Shown: in pieces, positions 61,339 to 64,000 of the stretch
How positions within the stretch are numbered: the first letter of the stretch is position 1
Layout: each line of letters starts with the position of its first letter
NCBI GenBank assembly: GCA_963771545.1
Contig: CAVYTX010000002.1
Location: 620,001 to 684,000, forward strand
Direction of reading: 5' to 3'
Origin: CAKZLS01 sp963771545
Lineage (GTDB): Bacteria; Pseudomonadota; Alphaproteobacteria; Rhodospirillales; Defluviicoccaceae
Length of the DNA stretch: 64,000 nucleotides
Made by a program: the position numbers and the translations under genes
Notes under the pieces: generated by a model
Databases searched by the model: none
What the model saw: the letters and a program-made list of their open reading frames with translations, nothing else
Told to the model about the DNA's origin: nothing

Positions 61339-62241
61339 ATGCTCTATAAGGGTATGCGGAACCATTGCCCGGGCGGGCCGGCGGCGCCAACCCGCGACCT
61401 AGGGAGAAAAACGTCGCTGGAGCGATATCAGATAGACCGGCCCAAGGGGCGTTTCACAATTGCCACGTGGAACATCCATTACGGAATCGGTATCGATGGG
61501 CGCATGGATTTGGAGCGCATCGCGTCGGTCCTCAACAGGATCGGCGCGGACGTCATCGGTCTGCAGGAGGTGGGCTGGCACCGCCCGGAGCATCCGCAGG
61601 TGGATCAGTTCGCCTATCTTCGGGCCCACACCGGCTATGACGTCGTCGAGGGACTGGTCCGCGATCCGTTGCGCTCGCACTTCGGCAATGCCGTCTTGAC
61701 CCGCCTTCCGGTGCTCCGCCAACAGTGGATCGATCTTAAGGTGCGGGGCCACGCGCCGCGCGCCGCCATCGCCGCCGATCTCGGCGGGCGGGATGGACGG
61801 CCGGACGTGCAAGTCGTGGTGACGCATTTGGGGTTGACGCCGCAGGAGCGCCGGATCCAGGTGGGCCGCCTCATGGAGGCGCTGATGGACTCCGGGACCG
61901 GCGATGGGTCGGCGCATGGCGACGGGGCCCCGGCTAGCGTCGTTCCCCCAACCATCGTGTTGGGCGATTTCAATCTGGTGCGACGCCAGACGCGGGCGTC
62001 GCGGCTGCTGGAGGAGCATTTCCCCACGTTCGTGTCGGAGCCCACGTACCCATCCTGGAGTCCGCAACTGGCCCTCGACAGGATCTATCTCTCCGCCCAT
62101 TGGCGCGTGGAGACGTCCCACGTCCTGCACACCGGCCTCGCCAAAATCGCATCGGACCACCTGCCGTTGATCGCTCAGATACGGCTGGATTCGCGGGCGG
62201 TCAACGCGGACGCGGCAACCGAAAGCGCCGCCGGATCCTAG
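61339..62241 (+). CDS. Endonuclease/exonuclease/phosphatase-family protein
   Basis: A 300-residue metal-dependent phosphoesterase. FTIATWNIHYGIGIDGRMDL (active-site Asn), VIGLQEVGWH (metal Glu), FGNAVLTRLPVL, VVVTHLGLTPQERRIQVGRL, VLGDFNLVRR (Asp/Asn pair) and IASDHLPLIAQI (C-terminal Asp-His) are all in order. The length is normal. Some of the leader (MRNHCPGGPAAPTRDLGRKT) may be non-coding; the start is uncertain. Substrates range from nucleic acids to phospholipid headgroups. Related proteins often sit near phospholipase D-type genes, but none is here. Confidence 0.87.
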   Translation: MLYKGMRNHCPGGPAAPTRDLGRKTSLERYQIDRPKGRFTIATWNIHYGIGIDGRMDLERIASVLNRIGADVIGLQEVGWHRPEHPQVDQFAYLRAHTGYDVVEGLVRDPLRSHFGNAVLTRLPVLRQQWIDLKVRGHAPRAAIAADLGGRDGRPDVQVVVTHLGLTPQERRIQVGRLMEALMDSGTGDGSAHGDGAPASVVPPTIVLGDFNLVRRQTRASRLLEEHFPTFVSEPTYPSWSPQLALDRIYLSAHWRVETSHVLHTGLAKIASDHLPLIAQIRLDSRAVNADAATESAAGS

Positions 62242-62296
62242 AAAAACCGAGCCGCCCCGCCATCGCCGTCCAGTATTAAAATAGATCCACACCGGC

Positions 62297-62719
62297 TCAG
62301 TCGTCCGGCGCTGGTCCGCCGCGCAGTTTCTTGATGGTGGATCGCCGCTGTTTGGCGTCGAGCCGTTGCCGCCGACTTCCCGCCGTGGGGCGGGTCGGCT
62401 TGCGGTGCGCGGGTGGCGCGGCCGCCTGGCGGATCAGCTCAAAGAGGCGTTCGCGGGCGTCCTGGCGGTTGCGTTCCTGGGTGCGGTGGTTCCGCGCGGT
62501 GAGGATCAGCACGCCGTCCCGGGTCAGCCGCCGGCCGGCCAGGCGCTCCAGGCGGGCGCGCACGGAAGGGGGCAGGCTGGGCGAGCGCCGCACGTCGAAC
62601 CGCAGTTGCACCGCCGTCGACAGCTTGTTGACGTTCTGGCCGCCCGGACCCGAGGCACGCACGAACGTCTTCTCGATCTCGGTTTCGTCGATGGCGATAT
62701 GGGGGGTGATCCTGATCAT
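62297..62719 (-). CDS. arfB: Alternative ribosome-rescue factor ArfB (peptidyl-tRNA hydrolase)
   Basis: A 140-residue release factor-like protein. The catalytic GGQ is at residues 26-28 in ASGPGGQNVNKLSTAVQLRF. The C-terminal basic tail (RPTAGSRRQRLDAKQRRSTI, ending KKLRGGPAPDD) enters the empty mRNA channel of stalled ribosomes. Length and organisation match ArfB/YaeJ (ICT1 family). It is convergent with the phosphoesterase gene and monocistronic. Confidence 0.94.
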   Translation of the reverse strand: MIRITPHIAIDETEIEKTFVRASGPGGQNVNKLSTAVQLRFDVRRSPSLPPSVRARLERLAGRRLTRDGVLILTARNHRTQERNRQDARERLFELIRQAAAPPAHRKPTRPTAGSRRQRLDAKQRRSTIKKLRGGPAPDD

Positions 62720-62814
62720 GGCCGCGCATCAGCATAACCGACCGAACCTGGGGCGGCACTCCAGTCTAGTTTCCGGCTATCCAACGCCACAAAGGGCGCG
62801 GGACAAACGCGGAC

Positions 62815-63246
62815 CTACCCGCCGCACCGCTTGAATTTGCCGTATCGAATCTGCTCGCTAAGAACACCCACCCCTTCGAAAGCGTCGGCGGCGACGTTGA
62901 AGGTCGCGATGGTAATATCGAACGCATAGAACCCCGCGATGTCCTTAAGCTTTTCATCAAGAACCGCGGGCGGGGCTAGGACGGTCAGCAGAATCCTGTC
63001 GTCATCCAGTTTCCAGAATCCGACGGCGTCGACCCGGCCGTTGCGCGCGCTCTCCACCGTGCCGTTCTTGGCGAAGGTGATGAACTCGGCGTTGGCGTCG
63101 GAGCACGCGCCCTCGTTCACCACCCAATTGCCGACGAGAGCGGCTTCGGTGAGCGCGGCCGCATTTGCTTGCGGCGCGGCGAGTAGCCCGCAGCCAACAA
63201 TGCCCGCGACCGCCGCGGCGACGATCAATCTCACTGGTCTGACCAT
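62815..63246 (-). CDS. Exported hypothetical protein (143 aa)
   Basis: A signal peptide (MVRPVRLIVAAAVAGIVGCG through ANA, about residues 1-28) is followed by a small beta-rich domain: ALVGNWVVNEGACSDANAEF, ITFAKNGTVESARNGRVDAV, GFWKLDDDRILLTVL, ending IRYGKFKRCGG. The lipocalin-like opening (GNW then a G-x-W-x-L strand) and two cysteines suggest a small secreted barrel, but I do not recognise the family. GAGAGGA lies 8 bases before the ATG at 63246. Confidence 0.7.
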   Translation of the reverse strand: MVRPVRLIVAAAVAGIVGCGLLAAPQANAAALTEAALVGNWVVNEGACSDANAEFITFAKNGTVESARNGRVDAVGFWKLDDDRILLTVLAPPAVLDEKLKDIAGFYAFDITIATFNVAADAFEGVGVLSEQIRYGKFKRCGG

Positions 63247-63263
63247 GATAGCATCCTCTCGTG

Positions 63264-63659
63264 TCACAGGGCGTTAAGTATGGCTTGGCGGCGTTCCTGG
63301 TATTCCTGCGGCGTGATGTAGCCGCCGGCGGCGAGCTTATCCAATTGGTTGAGCTTTTGCTCGGGGGTCATGGACGGAGGAGCGTATGCCGGAGCCGGCG
63401 TTGGCCTCTCGTATCCATACCCACCGCCGCCATAACCGCCGCCGTACCCGCCGCGCGCTATTTCACCCAGTTCCTCGTTCCGCTGGCGCTGGATTTCACC
63501 GAACCTGGTAAGCACGTGGCCAGCCATGATCCCGCCCATGAACGGCGCGGCCCAGTCGTCGTGGGCTTGGACCGGCGTGGAATCAACGATCCCCGCGACC
63601 ACGACCACGACCAGCAGCCGAAGGCCGCCCGAAAAGATCCACCTGAAGCTCGTAAACAT
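63264..63659 (-). CDS. Exported Gly/Tyr-rich protein with C-terminal SHOCT domain
   Basis: A 131-residue protein. A signal-like hydrophobic segment (residues 12-33, ending VQA) is followed by DDWAAPFMGGIMAGHVLTRF, a Gly/Tyr-rich stretch (GGYGGGYGGGGYGYERP) and a SHOCT-type tail (MTPEQKLNQLDKLAAGGYIT, PQEYQERRQAIL). AGGAGG 6-7 bases before the ATG at 63659 decides the start. Its end lies 17 bp before the start of the next minus-strand gene, so the two are likely co-transcribed. Function unknown; SHOCT tails usually mediate oligomerisation. Confidence 0.78.
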   Translation of the reverse strand: MFTSFRWIFSGGLRLLVVVVVAGIVDSTPVQAHDDWAAPFMGGIMAGHVLTRFGEIQRQRNEELGEIARGGYGGGYGGGGYGYERPTPAPAYAPPSMTPEQKLNQLDKLAAGGYITPQEYQERRQAILNAL

Positions 63660-64000
63660 GACCCGCCTCCTTCCGTCCATGGCGCATTGACCTCGTGTCC
63701 CGTGTTGTAGTGCATTTTTAGGTCATTTCGAAATGAGAATATGAACCCAAGGCCGTAGCGTCCATTCGGCCGTCCGCGCCGATCTCGTTCGTCCGCCATT
63801 CCTTTGTAAAGAAAGGCTCCTGTTAAAAAAAAAGGCCCCAGCGGGCTGTAGCGTCGAAGGATGGTGAATCGGCCCTGCCGGGCATGGTCTGGATCCAGTT
63901 GTCTCGCGCGGGACTCGCTCCAAAACGCAAAAACTAAAATGTAAAATGAAATCCTCAACCGGAGGCTGGCGCGAATCAACGTTGACGCTTCGGAATGATA
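63660..64000. other. Intergenic region at the window edge
   Basis: About 340 bases with no convincing gene on either strand; the short open frames have unnatural composition. It contains a run of nine A at about 63826 and presumably the promoter of the SHOCT-protein operon. Confidence 0.4.

Noticed and set aside
63723..63923. Short minus-strand ORF at the right edge
   Set aside because: No ribosome site, unnatural composition and no conserved-looking motif.

Overview
The window is a GC-rich bacterial chromosome segment. Its gene content points to an alphaproteobacterium, perhaps Rhodospirillales-like: polyamine and oligopeptide ABC transporters, an Aas-type fused acyltransferase, a CopG regulator beside a PHB-depolymerase esterase, DUF1523, and a Wza/Wzc exopolysaccharide locus. 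This placement is an inference from gene content only. I saw no rRNA, tRNA or CRISPR array.

Layout. 1-6.1 kb: the start of a class III aminotransferase, a Pot-type polyamine ABC transporter (ATPase on +, two permeases and the binding protein on -), an orphan Phd/YefM antitoxin, and a HicB/HicA-like pair wedged between two copies of the permease 3' end. 6.3-11.4 kb: a universal stress protein, an oligopeptide-type ABC transporter without ATPases, and an exported EF-hand protein. 11.5-13.7 kb: an OmpR/EnvZ-type two-component system. 13.7-23.0 kb: an exopolysaccharide locus with an initiating glycosylphosphotransferase and O-antigen-ligase-like protein on +, facing a tyrosine autokinase, Wza-type exporter, outer-membrane barrel and a tandem-duplicated cysteine protein on -. 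23.4-29.4 kb: a protein phosphatase, a small inverted-repeat element, a frameshifted TolC-like gene, and a glycogen-synthase/GH13 glucan pair. 29.4-33.8 kb: an SDR-fold protein carrying both signature motifs of halohydrin dehalogenases, a Mop-type molybdate-binding protein, exported MsrA and MsrB, CIA30- and DUF4864-type proteins, and an NHL propeller protein.

33.8-42.3 kb is accessory DNA. It holds debris of a phage/plasmid-type polyvalent protein, a frameshifted GNAT gene, a roughly 1,640-residue beta-helix/RTX protein split by two frameshifts, and an AT-rich stretch with a 10-bp-phased TGACGACA array. 42.3-48.3 kb holds an acyl-CoA dehydrogenase, a frameshifted DUF2165 gene, and a TetR-aas lipid operon with two candidate operators. 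48.3-52.6 kb is a second mobile region: a TIR-domain remnant, palindromic repeats, an IS630-family element interrupted by an IS3-family element (3-bp target duplication), and gene remnants.

52.7-63.7 kb is ordinary chromosome: prfC, two hypothetical genes, a same-strand run (CopG regulator, PHB-depolymerase esterase, C45 hydrolase, class I/II aminotransferase), DUF1523, an EEP-family hydrolase, arfB and two small exported proteins.

The strongest findings are the halohydrin-dehalogenase motifs, the TA module between duplicated permease ends, the phased TGACGACA array, the gapless 94-residue duplication in a cysteine-patterned exported protein of the EPS locus, and the unusual number of one-base frameshifts, several of which look like single extra bases and could be sequencing errors.
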